64,000 bases of DNA from Latrodectus hesperus (taxonomy: Eukaryota > Arthropoda > Arachnida > Araneae > Theridiidae), in contig CM075857.1 in assembly GCA_037975125.1 (NCBI GenBank), forward strand, positions 88,921,199 through 88,985,198, given 5' to 3'. Of this stretch, positions 37,351-51,489 are shown in pieces (within the stretch, counting starts at the first letter, position 1; each line of letters begins with the position of its first letter). A program made the translations under genes and the position numbers. The notes beneath the pieces were generated by a model, which made no database searches, had not been told where the DNA came from, and worked only from the letters and a program-made list of their open reading frames with translations.

Positions 37351-38140
37351 ATCCATAACGCTTGAAAGTAAGAAAAACTATTCTAGCTGGCACACATAAA
37401 AGGATGACCTAGGGCATAAATGGTTATCTAAAATGATACAATAATAGTGAAAATAATCCACATTTCAGATTATTGATGATATTGCGAAAACGAAAAATGA
37501 TTTTTCTCGTATTTTTTGTACTATGTATTACATTTTTCGCATAAGCAAATATAAGAGTCTATTCGAATTCCGATAATAAATACTAATACAAATAATAATT
37601 AAATTAAGGAGATAATAGTGCAAATCATTTAAAAGAATAACACCAAAAACTTTATTATGATATTATTCTTTTAAATTTGAAGTTAAATAACAATTAATGA
37701 ATTATTTTTATCTATTATGTAGATTACAGCATGTAAATCTTAGTTAAAAGATGAATCCGAATATGAGACAAAATATTTTATCTCATGCTACAAGGATCCA
37801 TTTTATATAATAGAAAACATTGATTTTGTTGTTGTCCGTTATTTCTGGTACAATATTTTCTACTTTTATACATTTACATATAAGTGTAGAACTAACCAAT
37901 AAAGTGAATTTACTTTAAAATCTGCTTTATAGTATGATATTAAAAATTATGGCATTATATAAAAACCATTGAATCAATTACATCTTTATATAATATATAA
38001 AAATGTAGATTATAAATTGCAACAATTTATAGAAAACACAAATTTAATATAATATGATTTGAATAGCTATTAAGTTCATTAAGTTTAATCAAAATAAAAT
38101 AGAATATATTTTCAATGATTTTTTAGAGTAAAGAATTGCA
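37351..38140. other. A+T-rich non-coding DNA
   Basis: Nothing is recognised. Confidence 0.6.
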
Positions 38141-38141
38141 T

Positions 38142-38198
38142 AATTCTAGAATGCATAGTAAACGAAAGATAGAATTCTAGAATGCATAGTAAACGAAA
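38142..38198. repeat. 26-bp direct repeat, period 31
   Basis: AATTCTAGAATGCATAGTAA followed by ACGAAA occurs at 38142-38167 and again, identical, at 38173-38198. The unit contains the palindromic words TCTAGA and ATGCAT. Confidence 0.95.
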
Positions 38199-38439
38199 TG
38201 TGTGGATCTTTTTATTTCATGGACAAAAAAATAACCCATCATAAAAACTGTATTTTCTTAAATTATCTTTTCACAATCAGTGAAATAATTTTGCTGCATG
38301 TTAATATTTTTCGAGGAAAAAAAATAATGCTTGTAATAAACACGATCGAATATCCAATTGGAACTGTGTGTAATTCAACGTGAGAATCTTATAAACTTTA
38401 CTTCTATTGTTTACGATTCCAATAATCAATGGAATATAT

Positions 38440-39170
38440 CACGGATATCATTCGCTTACTCGGTTCTGTTTCTCTGAATCTAGTTGCTGATCTCCTTCAT
38501 AATCATGGACAGTGACAAATAACGTGACGCACTGGAGGAACGACTAGCGTGTGACGTTATACTTTATTAGCCGGATCATTTCTACTTTCAACACTGTAAG
38601 CACTTTATCGTCAAATCACGAAGCTGGTCTTAAAGCATCTAAGGCGTCTTCAGACCGTGTCTAAGTCATCTAATTAAAACACTGGCCTGTAATACAAATG
38701 GGAAGGATTCCGTTGCTGAACCAGACGCTTGACCATCGCGATTTCCGTTTGGCGTGGTGATATTTGTTGCAGTTTCTTTTTCTTTCCGTCCCTTCTCTTT
38801 GTGTTATTACAGTTGTTAAATAATGGCCAAATCTTGTTCCCCTGGACCTCCGGGCTATAATCCTTTGCACGCCATCTTGCAATTCGCAAATTAGGGTCCT
38901 TGCGAGTAAAACAATTGTTCAAGCGTTCTACTATAGCCAGTGAAGACCGTTTTTTATACCAATTCTTTTGTTGATGCTTCGTATTCATTGTCTTCTCTTG
39001 TCTCTTTTCTGTAATTACCGACTGGCTATTCCAGATCCTTGAGCAAGAGTGTCTCCCTAGACTGCTTGTAGTAGAGAAGCGATTGTGTCGAGAAGTTAGA
39101 ACCTCGCACGCTAATGCTTCCTCTCTTTTCTTCTTTATCGGTGGGTGAAATGTACTGTTTCATAGTTATT
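38440..39170. other. long G+C-richer island with a 104-codon minus-strand frame
   Basis: This is one of the longest balanced-composition stretches in the window. The minus strand carries an ATG-initiated frame of 104 codons (38674-38988) rich in Lys/Arg/Asn/Gln, with no known domain, signal peptide or membrane segment. An overlapping 70-codon frame shares its 3' end region. It could be an untranslated or non-coding exon, a small orphan gene, or old transposon DNA. Nothing decides between these. Confidence 0.22.
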
Positions 39171-39179
39171 GGATACTTA

Positions 39180-40130
39180 CATAGAATATAGATTTAGGTT
39201 ATATTGAGAAAGTGAGAGTTAATAGAAAGAGATAAGGTTCTTCTCGAAAATGCATTTTACGTGTCATTCATTCGAAATGTTACACTCGAAGTTGGATATA
39301 CGGTACATTAGGCAGAGATATTTCTCTGATTTCCCATTAACATATTTTAATATTTGATCTAATGAGACATTTAGAATTGAACTATTAGATTAATGATCAA
39401 AAATTATACCTCACTAACATCCAATTAGTGTAACACACAGAACTTTTAATCATTATACAAATTAAGGAATTTGATTACTGTTATATTGTTATTGTGTCAA
39501 ATACAGTAGATAATGCTAACGATGTTTCATACAGTATAATTTTCAAGTAAAAAATATAAATAAAAATTGCTATTCTTCGGCTATTATAAATAATAATTTT
39601 CACATGAAGCAAATGGATCGGTATGTAATAAGAGATGATGTCTGAAATAAAATTTTGAGAAATGAAATAATTTACACCAAATGAAAATTAAGAAGTAATA
39701 AGCACTTTTAGTAATATCGTATTAGTATTGCTACAAAAGATCAACTAGTTTTAGTACTTTTCAGAATTTTTAGTAGTACTGTCTTTGATATTATACAAGA
39801 ACCAGTTAAATAAATGAATATTTCTCGAACTTTTTTGATTTGTAATCAAAACTATGTACAGAAAGTTGATACTTTTCTTTTAAAACAATACCATGTCTAA
39901 TCATTTGAATTTCTGCACATTTACCATTTCATTTTCATAAGGATCTATTTTATTTGAAAATTCTTAGGTCAGATCTACTTAAAATTTCATTCTTATGTTA
40001 AATATAAATTTTTTTTCAATCAAGTGCATGCATTTAGAAAACAATAACTAGTCACAATTCAAGACTGCACTTAAATCATTCGAATTTCTAGCCATTTAAT
40101 AATTCTTCTTTAAATGTTTTTTTTTATTTA
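39180..40130. other. A+T-rich non-coding DNA
   Basis: Nothing is recognised. Confidence 0.6.
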
Positions 40131-40139
40131 AAACTAACA

Positions 40140-40960
40140 AAGAAATTCTTCATCAACACTTATAAACTCCCTCCCACAATGCATTCCACACACTCGTGGT
40201 CAAGTTAGGGGTGACGAAAAACACTTAGGCGACAACTTAATCTGCGTCACTAGATTTATGACCCTCAGAAATTGAGAATGGCGAAAAAAGCGTATACATA
40301 CACAAGATGCCAACAACCTTATTTGGCGAATACAAATCTACATAGAAAAAAAATAACAAAGGTGGTAGGGTTAATGATAAGAAAGAAAAAAATAACAGTT
40401 CCATAACGTCATATAATCACCGCTCTTTAGATTGTGGCCACTTAGTCAACGCCTTGAAACAAGCTCTAATTAATCCTACAAACTGTCTAACGACGCTGGA
40501 CATAAATAAAACCCATTCATCACCAATGAAATTAAGATAGAAAAAGGCAACAGGCTCACAAACATCTCTGTCGCCAAGATCCATTCTGCTTTTATCGCGT
40601 CCAGACCATTTGATTATTTATAATTTTTCCCATACAAAGAGTGCTTTTGTCTACCGCAAGAAAAGCCACAGAGCCAATTTGAAACATTACTCAAAAAGCG
40701 CCAACCCAGGATATAACCGGAACTTATCACTAGAAACACAAGTCACAGTATTTGAAAGATTTCTTTTTTACATTCAGTAAGGAAAAAAAATGGGAAAAAA
40801 TGATTGCCGTTTAGATGAGCACATTGTGGTTTTACATGCGTTTTACTAAAAGAGAGAAGAACTCTCTTCCCTAATAAAATGGGGATCAAAAAGTTCTTGC
40901 GCAGCAGCCCAGAAACAATGACTCAGATTCAAGTTAGAGTATCTCAACCGTGGAATGATG
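40140..40960. other. long G+C-richer island without open frames
   Basis: About 800 bp with more balanced composition and no frame of 60 codons on either strand. That makes coding sequence unlikely, and non-coding conservation or an old repeat more likely. Confidence 0.25.
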
Positions 40961-40969
40961 GTTATCATC

Positions 40970-41955
40970 ATAGGTCTCCTTCAAAAAAGAATTTGACATT
41001 TAGATACTTGGGATCGTATAGTTTGAATCAATGTTGCGAAAGTATTAGAATTTAAATCTTCCGAACGAGATGACAGCGACAATTCCTTAATGAAATATCA
41101 AGATAGAGACATAAAAATGTACTTATTCTTTTCCTGAATAAAACTGTCAAAAAAGATTTTTAGGATTGTATCAAAAAAAAATTCTAATAAAATTTTGAAG
41201 TATATTTTCAAAATATTTTGATTTTATCAAAGAACTAAAAATTTTATTTGTCAATAACAATTGCATACCTCAATTATACTTAAATATAATATCCAACAAA
41301 ATAATATTAGCACATTAGAAAAACAGAAAAAATCTGATCTCTGTACACTAAAACATTATGGTCACTAACCCGATTATCAAACATTAAATGATAAATTTTC
41401 ATTAATATTATCTGGCAGTTTATTATTCAAACAAAAAGTTTAAAATTTAAATATGATTAAAACTTTTTACAGGACATTCCAATCTAAATTACGTTTCAAT
41501 TTATATGTAGATAAGACGACCTTTATCTTATTGAATGGACAAAAAAATATATTAAGTACTTCGTCCATTTGGTCTAATTTTAAAATTATTTATCAATATA
41601 TAGGAAAAAGAAAACTATTACGTATATAATTACTAATAGTGTAAAAATTATTATCCTTATCGTGTTTTCATGTAAAAATTTTTTAAATCACTTACTGTTA
41701 TCGTATTAATAAATATTTTATTAAACATGTATAAATTACTGTAAAGGTCACCATTTAATAAAATGTAGAAAATGAAAATAGAGTTAAAACAATCTTGTAT
41801 GTTAATAAAATTAGAGAAATAATTAATTTTCTAAAAGTTTATTCAATATTTTCTAAAAAGAAATGATATGAAAATATATAATTATGCCGTCTAATAGCCT
41901 GCCTAGTTACATTAAAATTTTCTTCCAATACATGCTCTTAAAATTTAAAGAAAAT
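40970..41955. other. A+T-rich non-coding DNA
   Basis: Nothing is recognised. Confidence 0.6.
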
Positions 41956-41958
41956 TAT

Positions 41959-41961
<3 letters not shown>

Positions 41962-42050
<89 letters not shown>
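41962..42050. repeat. (TA)n microsatellite
   Basis: An uninterrupted TA tract of about 43 units. Confidence 0.97.
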
Positions 42051-42051
<1 letters not shown>

Positions 42052-42059
42052 TCAAAAAA

Positions 42060-43840
42060 TTAAAAAAGTATTTTATTGCAACTCCTTAAATTCATTTACA
42101 TTTTCCAACCATAATAATTTCCAACATGAATAAAGACAAATTATGTGGAATCGAAATCATAAAAGAAAAAATTCAGGTTTCCGTTAAACTTTGTTAAAAA
42201 TACAACCGTTTTCGCAATTAGAAATCTTGTAACAACTTGTAAGCATTTTAAAAATTGTAACTGAAAGTGGCTCTCAATCGCTTTCATTCCCATAAAAATC
42301 TTAACTCCTGGTGCAATCTTAAACACAGCTTATAAATCTTTCAAGGCTTTCGAACAGAAAATGCAAATCACTAAATTGATTTTCGGATTACCCATTTCCA
42401 CAACAGATGGCGCTGTATGTACGTATTAAAACAACAGTAGCATTTTAACTTCGAAACTATTGTGTCTTAGCAGAACGAATTAAAATTGAATATAAGGTAA
42501 ACTTATTTCCCTTTTTATTTTATATGACATAATTACTACCTTCTGTACCTGATATTAATTTCTACGAAGCGGAAATTAATTAAAAATCCGGAAATAATTA
42601 ATTTTATTCCGATGAAAACTAGAAATACCTTGTGACATCTCATTACAATTTAAAATGTTAATATATTTATTTTTTAATAATTAGACTTTACTTCCCAAGC
42701 TAAATTAGTAATAATAATTAAAATCGTCTTAATTTAAAACAGTCTACATGTCTCATCGTATTATTTTGACATGAATTTTTATGGTGGATACACATTCTAA
42801 GTCAAATAATTAGTTGTTGACTTTTAAAATTCGAGTAGTGATTTTTCTTTAATTCTTATTTTTTAATTAATACTATCATGTGCATTTGCAAAACAAAAGA
42901 AACTACTATGTAATTTGCGAAAATAGGGATATTTTATCATTATTATTATTTTTTTTAAATTGCAACTGTATTTTTATGCATTTTAGCTTGTAAAATTTTA
43001 TGATTTTACTACATAGTTATTGATTGTTTGTATCAAACGAATATACCTGTTAAGTTGATTGAAATCTGAACTGACAATCAAATTACAACAAAAATAACAA
43101 AAATTATTCAGACTCAATTTTTACTTGAATAGATGAGAAAAAATAACTTGAAATTAAAATGTAATTACATTACAAATTGCAATGATTTTTCCTTTTTTTT
43201 ATTTGTTTAAAAATTACTTTTTCATTGATTTTTTTTTCCATCCTGTTGCATAAAATAAAAAGAATCTAAGAGCTCATATTATATAATAAGAAACAACTTT
43301 TTAAAGGTTTTAATTAAAATCGTGATATTTTAGCTATTTAACGGCTATTCAATTATCATACACTTTGTTTTTTATTATTTCACTACATTAAAATAACAAA
43401 TTAATTTTAAAAAATTAACAAATGAAATCTTGATATAAAAAATGATTTAATAATCATTTTACAAAATTAAGTTTTGGTTTAATTTAAAAACAAAGTAAAA
43501 TTTAATATTAAACCAAATAAATAAATATTTTACGCATCCTACCATGAAAAATCATGTCAAACAAAAAACGAAACAAAACACATACCGCATACTATTTTTC
43601 TTTGAACAAAAACAAGGTAAGGATAAAAACGTGAGGATTGTCGAAAAAAATTCCCTGAAAATGGACATAGCATGTGGTTAACTGACTGCGAAACACGAAA
43701 CACATTGAAGTAGGTATCGGAAATGGGAATGCTCCTGTTATTAAGTTGAGGATATTAGATTTGCTGTGGTGAATCCAAACTAATAGTTTCTCATATTTCT
43801 TTGTGTTTCTTGGACCAGGCTGTCATTAGGCTCATGACGG
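42060..43840. other. A+T-rich non-coding DNA
   Basis: A CAGATGGCGCTGT word near 42405 resembles a motif seen at the ends of several arthropod repeats, but no element can be delimited. Nothing else is recognised. Confidence 0.5.
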
Positions 43841-44530
43841 TTGCAATAACAGTTATGCTACCACAAAACGGTTAGTTTTCAATGAAGTCATGAATGACAC
43901 GGTTGGCTTAAGCGTTATTGAATCTTTCTTAACTTAATAGATTGACTTTATTTACAGATCACGAAGAATGTACATTATCTTCTGTTTAGAATTTTGAAGT
44001 GTTGGAGTTTCGAAATAGGATGCTGCTGTCCGTCAAATAATTTAAATCATTTGTCAATTGATTCTTATAATGTTACGCTTGCAGTGACAGTTATGCTAAA
44101 ACAAAACGGTTAGTCTTCAAGTCATGAATGACACGGTTGAATTAAGTGTTATTGAATCGTTTCAACTTAATGGATTGCTTTTATTTACAGATCAGGAATA
44201 ATGTATATTATCTTCTGCTTAGAAATTTGGAGTGCTTGAATTTCGAATTCGATGATGCTGTTCATCAAATAATTTAAATCATTCGCCAATTGTCGCCTAT
44301 GTTACGCTTGCAAGTAGCAGCTATGCTACTACAAAATGGTTAGTCTTCAATGAAGTCATGAATGACACGGTTGGCTTAAGCGTTATTGAATCTTTCCAAC
44401 TTAATGAATTGATTTTATTTACAGATCAGGAGGAATGTACAGTTCTGTTTAGAATTTTGAAGTGTTTGAATTTCGAAATAGGATGTTCTTTATGAAATAA
44501 TTTAAATCATTCCTTAATTGATCCATATAA
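43841..44530. repeat. three-unit tandem repeat, about 230-240 bp each
   Basis: Anchor AGTTATGCTA (or AGCTATGCTA) begins at 43851, 44089 and 44319, giving periods of 238 and 230 bp. Each unit then carries CAAAA-GGTTAGT, GTCATGAATGACACGGTTG, TTATTTACAGATCA, TTTAGAA or TTAGAAA, GAATTTCGAA (or GAGTTTCGAA) and AATAATTTAAATCATT in the same order. Units 1 and 3 share words missing in unit 2 (GGCTTAAGCGTTATTGAATC), so the order of duplication is not simply sequential. No conserved frame is seen. It may be a short satellite array or a low-copy local repeat. Confidence 0.92.
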
Positions 44531-44707
44531 AGTGAGAAACAAGCTCATATAAATGTGTCATTTAACACATTTGACATTAAATATGCTGTTGTAGTGGATT
44601 GTAGCTATGTGGAGTCTGGAGACACATATAGATCTGGATTCGTTTTCAATTAGAATACAGAAATATGTCAAAACTTAGAGAAAATAGTTTTGCCTTTAAT
44701 ATCATAT

Positions 44708-44965
44708 TTAAATAGGGCACAGGTGCCGTATAATCCCTGATTCCAGATTCTGAGATTGGCGATTTTTTGGCAAATTTTTTTATGTATCTGGCAACTTCGT
44801 TTTGTTACGTCATATATATGGAGACCTATAAGAATTATGCAGAAAATTCTATTTTGGTAACCCCAGCATTTACGTCACAATACCTCACTTTGACAACATT
44901 TCTAAATCGCCAAATAAATCCAGAATTTGGAATCATGGATTATACGGCACCTGTGCCTTAAATAA
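44708..44965. mobile_element. hAT-like MITE, 242 bp, with 8-bp target-site duplication
   Basis: The element (44716-44957) starts GGCACAGGTGCCGTATAATC and ends with its complement. The terminal inverted repeats extend about 50 bp with a few differences, into TTGGCGATTT. It is flanked by TTAAATAG (44708-44715) and TTAAATAA (44958-44965), an 8-bp duplication with one mismatch, as produced by hAT transposases. Each outer end is itself a small palindrome (GGCAC-AG-GTGCC). The 64-codon plus-strand frame inside (44767-44961) is a by-product of the element. No transposase is encoded, so it would depend on an autonomous partner. Confidence 0.88.
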
Positions 44966-44969
44966 TATA

Positions 44970-46080
44970 TATTTTATACTAATAAGAGAAATCGTTTTTA
45001 TAACGGCAATGCAATAAAACGATCACTCATATCTATGAAAAATATGATAAAAGCATGAAAGAAAATTGTTTCAAAACTGCCTAATTTTGTCTGACATGAC
45101 AAATTTAAAGTAAAGATCTAAACTTGATGCCAAAAGTCTGCAAGAATGATCTTTAAGGAGGAAAATATTAGCAGTTATTAATTTATTTAAGAAATATATG
45201 GCTTGTTTTGTTAGTTCTCATGATAATTATGAATTGTTGGAAGTAGCTAAGAATAAGTTATTCATTCGCAATAATTTATAACCCCTGAAATATACAATAC
45301 GGATTAATGAATAATTAGTATTGTGCCAAATAGAACATCTCAAATTAATGAAATACATGCTAACAATTTAATTAAATGAATCGATTTTTTATTTAATTAT
45401 ATCGACATGAAATCAGTTCTTGGATAAAAATGTTTATAAAAAGGTAAATATTAATTAAAATATTTGAAAATGTCTACTCTGATATATTTTATTCAAAAAT
45501 GTAAAGCATTTTTAAAAATAATCAATATTACACTATGCAGCATTGTTATTGAACGGCGAAAAAAAACTGAAATTAATTTTATCAGATGGGCAAATACAAA
45601 AACGTATTTTATCTAAATGCAAGTTCATACAAATTAATCACTGTTCCGATTTTACAGGAAACAAATTAGGAAAATACAATTATAATAGATTCTACTGCAT
45701 TTTTACTTTAAAAAAATAATTTATTTCTCATTCTATTTAAAATAAAAATATTGCAAATAAAAATGTGTGATAGAAAAAAAAACTAACTGCATTGAAAGTA
45801 ATAAATCATTCTATAAATAAATCAAATGCATTTTAAGTTACAAAAGAAAAATGCCATCGTTTCGATTACCCAAAATCCTCCATTTCTCATTAACCAATGA
45901 AAAAACGGTTTTCCTCGGAATAAAGAGTTTACTTTCCGAAACCACAATGAGACTGTAAATAAAAATAAATCGCTAATTTACATAACTAATCATCAATATT
46001 CGCTTTCATCGTAACTTTAGAAAAATATGGAGGGTTTGGGGATAAAAAAAAACTAAACTGGTTTAATTAATTAATTTGTT
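44970..46080. other. A+T-rich non-coding DNA
   Basis: Nothing is recognised. Confidence 0.6.
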
Positions 46081-46084
46081 CTTT

Positions 46085-46205
46085 ACAGTAATACACGCCT
46101 TGAGCGCCAACTGCTAAGTTCAATCATCCAAATGGAGTTTCTACTAACCGGAAAACGATAAGAGTTATGGGCCCTACTACTTTTCAGAAGATATCTGTGA
46201 TATCA
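46085..46205. other. small G+C-richer patch
   Basis: About 120 bp of balanced composition bounded on the plus strand by CTTTACAG and CTTTTCAG acceptor-like words. No exon can be built because no good donor follows. Confidence 0.15.
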
Positions 46206-47080
46206 TAATTAGTCGAATGAATGAAATTATAAATGCGATAATTTTTTTTCATGTCCTGTGTTATTTTTTATATGTTGGCTCTGCTTCACTAACATGTTGA
46301 AAAATCTTTTTTTTTTTTTTGGTAAATGAAATAATTATTTTAATTCTGTGTAATAAGTTTTCGTATTTCAATTAATGGGAGATAAAGCCGATGAAATATG
46401 AAATGGATTTTTAACTGCGACTGTGCTGGTTTTTAACAATTGCTATTTAATATGTCTTCGTTATGAAGTAGTCGTAAAAAATTATAACATAAATAGATAT
46501 GCTCAAAGAGATATGGTTCTAAAACGGACGTGAATGTGAAAAGTTATCCTATGATGGTATCAATTTATTTCAAATCAAAGTAATTAATGGGAAAAGAAAA
46601 GGATTTTCTCTCTCTTTTGAGTTAAAATTAGTAATGGTTACAGTTAAATGATACGGTTCCAATTAAAAAGTGACTTATTTTTAGTAACTAATGAATTATT
46701 TGGTACGTTTAAAACAACTGCAAACTCGTCAGAAAGAATCATCACTGCAAACTCATGTCAATTAGTCAATTAATTTAATGTAATATACCCAAGCTTAATA
46801 AAAGTTTAGTTAAAATAAAATAAAAAATATTACCGATATGAATTATAAATTGAAACAAAACAGAGTGAGTGTTAAAGTTTATTTTAAAAATCATTTAATA
46901 GTTAATTTCTCATTTTTATGAAAGAAACAGCTAAGGCTTGGAGAATGATTTACAATTGAAGTATCCCGTCTTTTTTTAAGCGGTGTTCTTTGATTGAAAT
47001 AAATTATATAAATGGAATAAAATATAATATAAATACCATATACAGACTATTTTACTTTTTAAGTCAATTTCAACCAGTAT

Positions 47081-47332
47081 TTGCCATCATTTATTACTTT
47101 CAACCAAAGACGTTTAATAACAACTTATAAAATAGGTGCAAGAGATGTCTTACGGATAAGTTCTGATGAATTAACAGAACATATCATACAAGAGAAAATT
47201 CAAACACTGAATAATAATGGAATAATGACAGGAAAGATTCGGATAGATACCTACAAGAATGGAAACATAAACAACAATCATATTAGCATAAGAATTATTT
47301 TTTCTTTATTTTTGATTTCAAACAAAAATTAA
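47081..47332 (+). other. unrecognised open frame, 83 codons
   Basis: The frame is open from an acceptor-like CAACCAG at 47071-47077 to 47332 and starts only at TTG if read as a whole gene. Its composition is hydrophilic and protein-like (IGARDVLRISSDELTEH) for about 60 residues, then hydrophobic. No domain is recognised. It could be an exon or gene fragment, or chance. Confidence 0.15.
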
Positions 47333-48031
47333 CAAAAAGTAAATATCAAAATATAACTGGAAGTTGACTTATAATATAAGCGTTTATTTATAAAATGCTT
47401 AAAATATGAATAGACATAATATATCCTTACATAAAAATATGAATTTCTACATTACATTACTCACCGGATTTTCACTATAAAACATGTGAAACTAGCAAAT
47501 TTTATAACCAATTTATTAGATTTTTACTATATTTTGTGTGACAATAATATATTTTTCGGACACAGTAATAAGTTTGATGTATTTTTGCACACATCAAATC
47601 AGATTTACTCTCTTTATTTATCCAATTATTTACTTTTTCCATTTTATGGAGAATTTGAATAATTTTATTTTTTAAAAAATCACAAAAACTTGTAAATATA
47701 ATGTTTTTTATTGCTTAATTTTGTATGTTAAAAATGTTTCTTTGTTTTAAGCAGGCCAAATTTTATAATTCATAATCATAAAATGTGAAAAATTCTATGT
47801 AAAATGTGAGGTTGTTTTAATTTAATTCATAATTATACTAGAAATAAAAATTACTAAAGACACAGCTTTAAATCACAATGAAATTTTAACCAAAATGTTT
47901 TTCCTGGAAATGTGATACACTTTGAGAATTTTCAATGGCAGCAGTTGTACTCGGAATATCTGAGAGTATCACTGAATGTGATACTTAAAATAGTCTCCCC
48001 CAAAATACTTATGACAGTAATATGTACTACC

Positions 48032-48211
48032 TCAAGAATCATCTGTGGCTCGTGTACGTCGCTCATTATGGTTGGTAATGCTCTTAAGAGCTAGAAGCAA
48101 CAACTGTGTGCTAGTAATCATGTAACTCACGTACCACTCTCCAGGGTGAAGAAGGAATTTTATTCTTTGGCCCAAAGCACTGTACGTGTTTTCCACCAGA
48201 TTGCGACTGAG
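48032..48211 (-). other. 60-codon open frame without start, possible element fragment
   Basis: On the minus strand a frame is open from just after a TAG (48212-48214) to a TGA at 48032-48034. Pieces read RNLVENTYSALGQRIKFLL, HPGEWYVSYMITS and NHNERRTRATDDS. Composition and G+C content differ from the flanks. There is no Met until late in the frame, so it is a fragment rather than a gene. It looks like part of an exon or of a transposable-element protein, but I cannot name the family. Confidence 0.28.
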
Positions 48212-48214
48212 CTA

Positions 48215-48770
48215 GATGTGACTAGTCACTCAATCGTAGATCTTTTTAGCTTGGTGAAACCAAAATTAATAAAAATCTCAGACAAATATATAATTGAATA
48301 AGCTCTTTTGGTTATGGTTGGACTTTTAGTTAGATGTTTATGCGGTTGAATTTATATTCATGGAAATATCAAAATATTAAATTAATTAGAATAGTCAATT
48401 ACGTTTGCACAGATGTATTTTCAGCTGAGAATTGTTGTATAACAATATATTTTTATTAGGACATACCTCGGTTTTAATCTCATTTTAAAATTTTTTCTTT
48501 CAAAAAATAAATGTATTATAAAATTGGTAAAATTTTAGATTTATATAAAATGAAACATCCTTAAAATTATAGGAAAAAATGTCTTTTCTATTTAATACAG
48601 ATCTAAGTATGAAATGTACGAGTGTTTCAATTTTTAATATATTTGTTTGTTTCTTTAGTGTTCAACAAATACGAAGTCAACGTTTAAGAATATATGCTAT
48701 TTTTATCTGCATGCTATTTTTCTATTAAAACACCAACACACTGAAATATATATTTAAGGTGTTATGTTTA
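48215..48770. other. A+T-rich non-coding DNA
   Basis: Nothing is recognised. Confidence 0.6.
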
Positions 48771-50630
<1,860 letters not shown>

Positions 50631-50678
50631 CCACTTTTTATTTATCTAAAAAGAAATAAGTTCACAATTGACCCATAC

Positions 50679-51131
50679 ATCAACTTTCTTGTTATTTCGA
50701 ATATGTTTCGAATTAAGTCAATAGCTTGAACGCTAATTTTAGATTTGCTTCTCAAAATAATTCCGTTAAATATTATTAATTTATAAATATTTATGGCAAA
50801 ATATGAAAGGACAAAGAATATATTCATGGTAATTTTTAAAGTGATAACAACAGTTGATTAAATCTGTACTTTTCTTACTAACACATAAACCAGGGTTTTT
50901 TTCAAGATCAACTTTTTTGTCGTTTCAAATATATTTTGAACTAAGTCAGTAGCATGAGCACTAATTTTAGGTTCGATTCTCAAAATAACTTTGTTAAAAA
51001 TTGTTAAGAAATCTTTACGGCAAAAAAATAGAGAACAATAATTTAAATGTATATATATGTCGGTTCTTTTCTTAGTAATACACAAAAAAAAAAAACATTT
51101 CCATACAAACTGAAGTTTCTTTCAAGATTAT
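50679..51131. repeat. diverged tandem repeat, two units plus a partial third
   Basis: ATCAACTTTCTTGTTATTTC at 50679 recurs as a diverged copy at 50907 (offset 228 bp), and similarity runs to about 50800 and 51030. The sequence before unit 2 (TTTTCTTACTAACACA, then TTTTTTTCAAGAT) recurs after it (TTTTCTTAGTAATACA, then TTTCTTTCAAGAT, up to 51131), giving a partial third unit. Minus-strand frames in both units (50642-50827 and 50858-51085) encode similar peptides (KISVQAIDLIRNIFEITRKL and its counterpart with KISAHATDLVQNIFETTKKL). These are therefore one repeat, not two genes. Confidence 0.8.
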
Positions 51132-51179
51132 CTACTTCAATAAAAGCACTACTGAAACTAATGTACAAGAAATCAGGCT

Positions 51180-51480
51180 GAATGGTGGGAATTATTTTCT
51201 TGCATTAAAAGTCTCTTATCAATCTTGGGCTCGCAAGGCTGGACTAATACCAGCATTACGATATCGTTGGTTGAGATAACGGTCAAGATCAATAACAAGT
51301 TGCATGGTTCTGAAAGAAAGCCCCTTTAGTGCACCATTCCTTACAACTGATTAACTTTACACATCAGATATCTTGCACATCAAGTGTTATTCGGTCTGAG
51401 TCAGGTTAATTGGGTAAAAGACAATAGAGATAAAAGGCTGCTAAACCATTAATACTATAAAATCCAGTCCGCTGCTGCTT
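51180..51480. other. G+C-richer patch
   Basis: About 300 bp of balanced composition with no frame of 60 codons. I looked for snRNA, tRNA and 5S rRNA signatures and saw none. Confidence 0.2.
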
Positions 51481-51489
51481 ATAATTTGT

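Noticed and set aside
42400..42420. MITE end at a CAGATGGCGCTGT word
   Set aside because: No matching inverted end or duplication could be found nearby.
44767..44961. 64-codon plus-strand gene
   Set aside because: It lies inside the 242-bp MITE and ends in its terminal repeat.
51180..51480. Small nuclear RNA or 5S rRNA gene
   Set aside because: No box or core sequence of known snRNAs or 5S rRNA was recognised.
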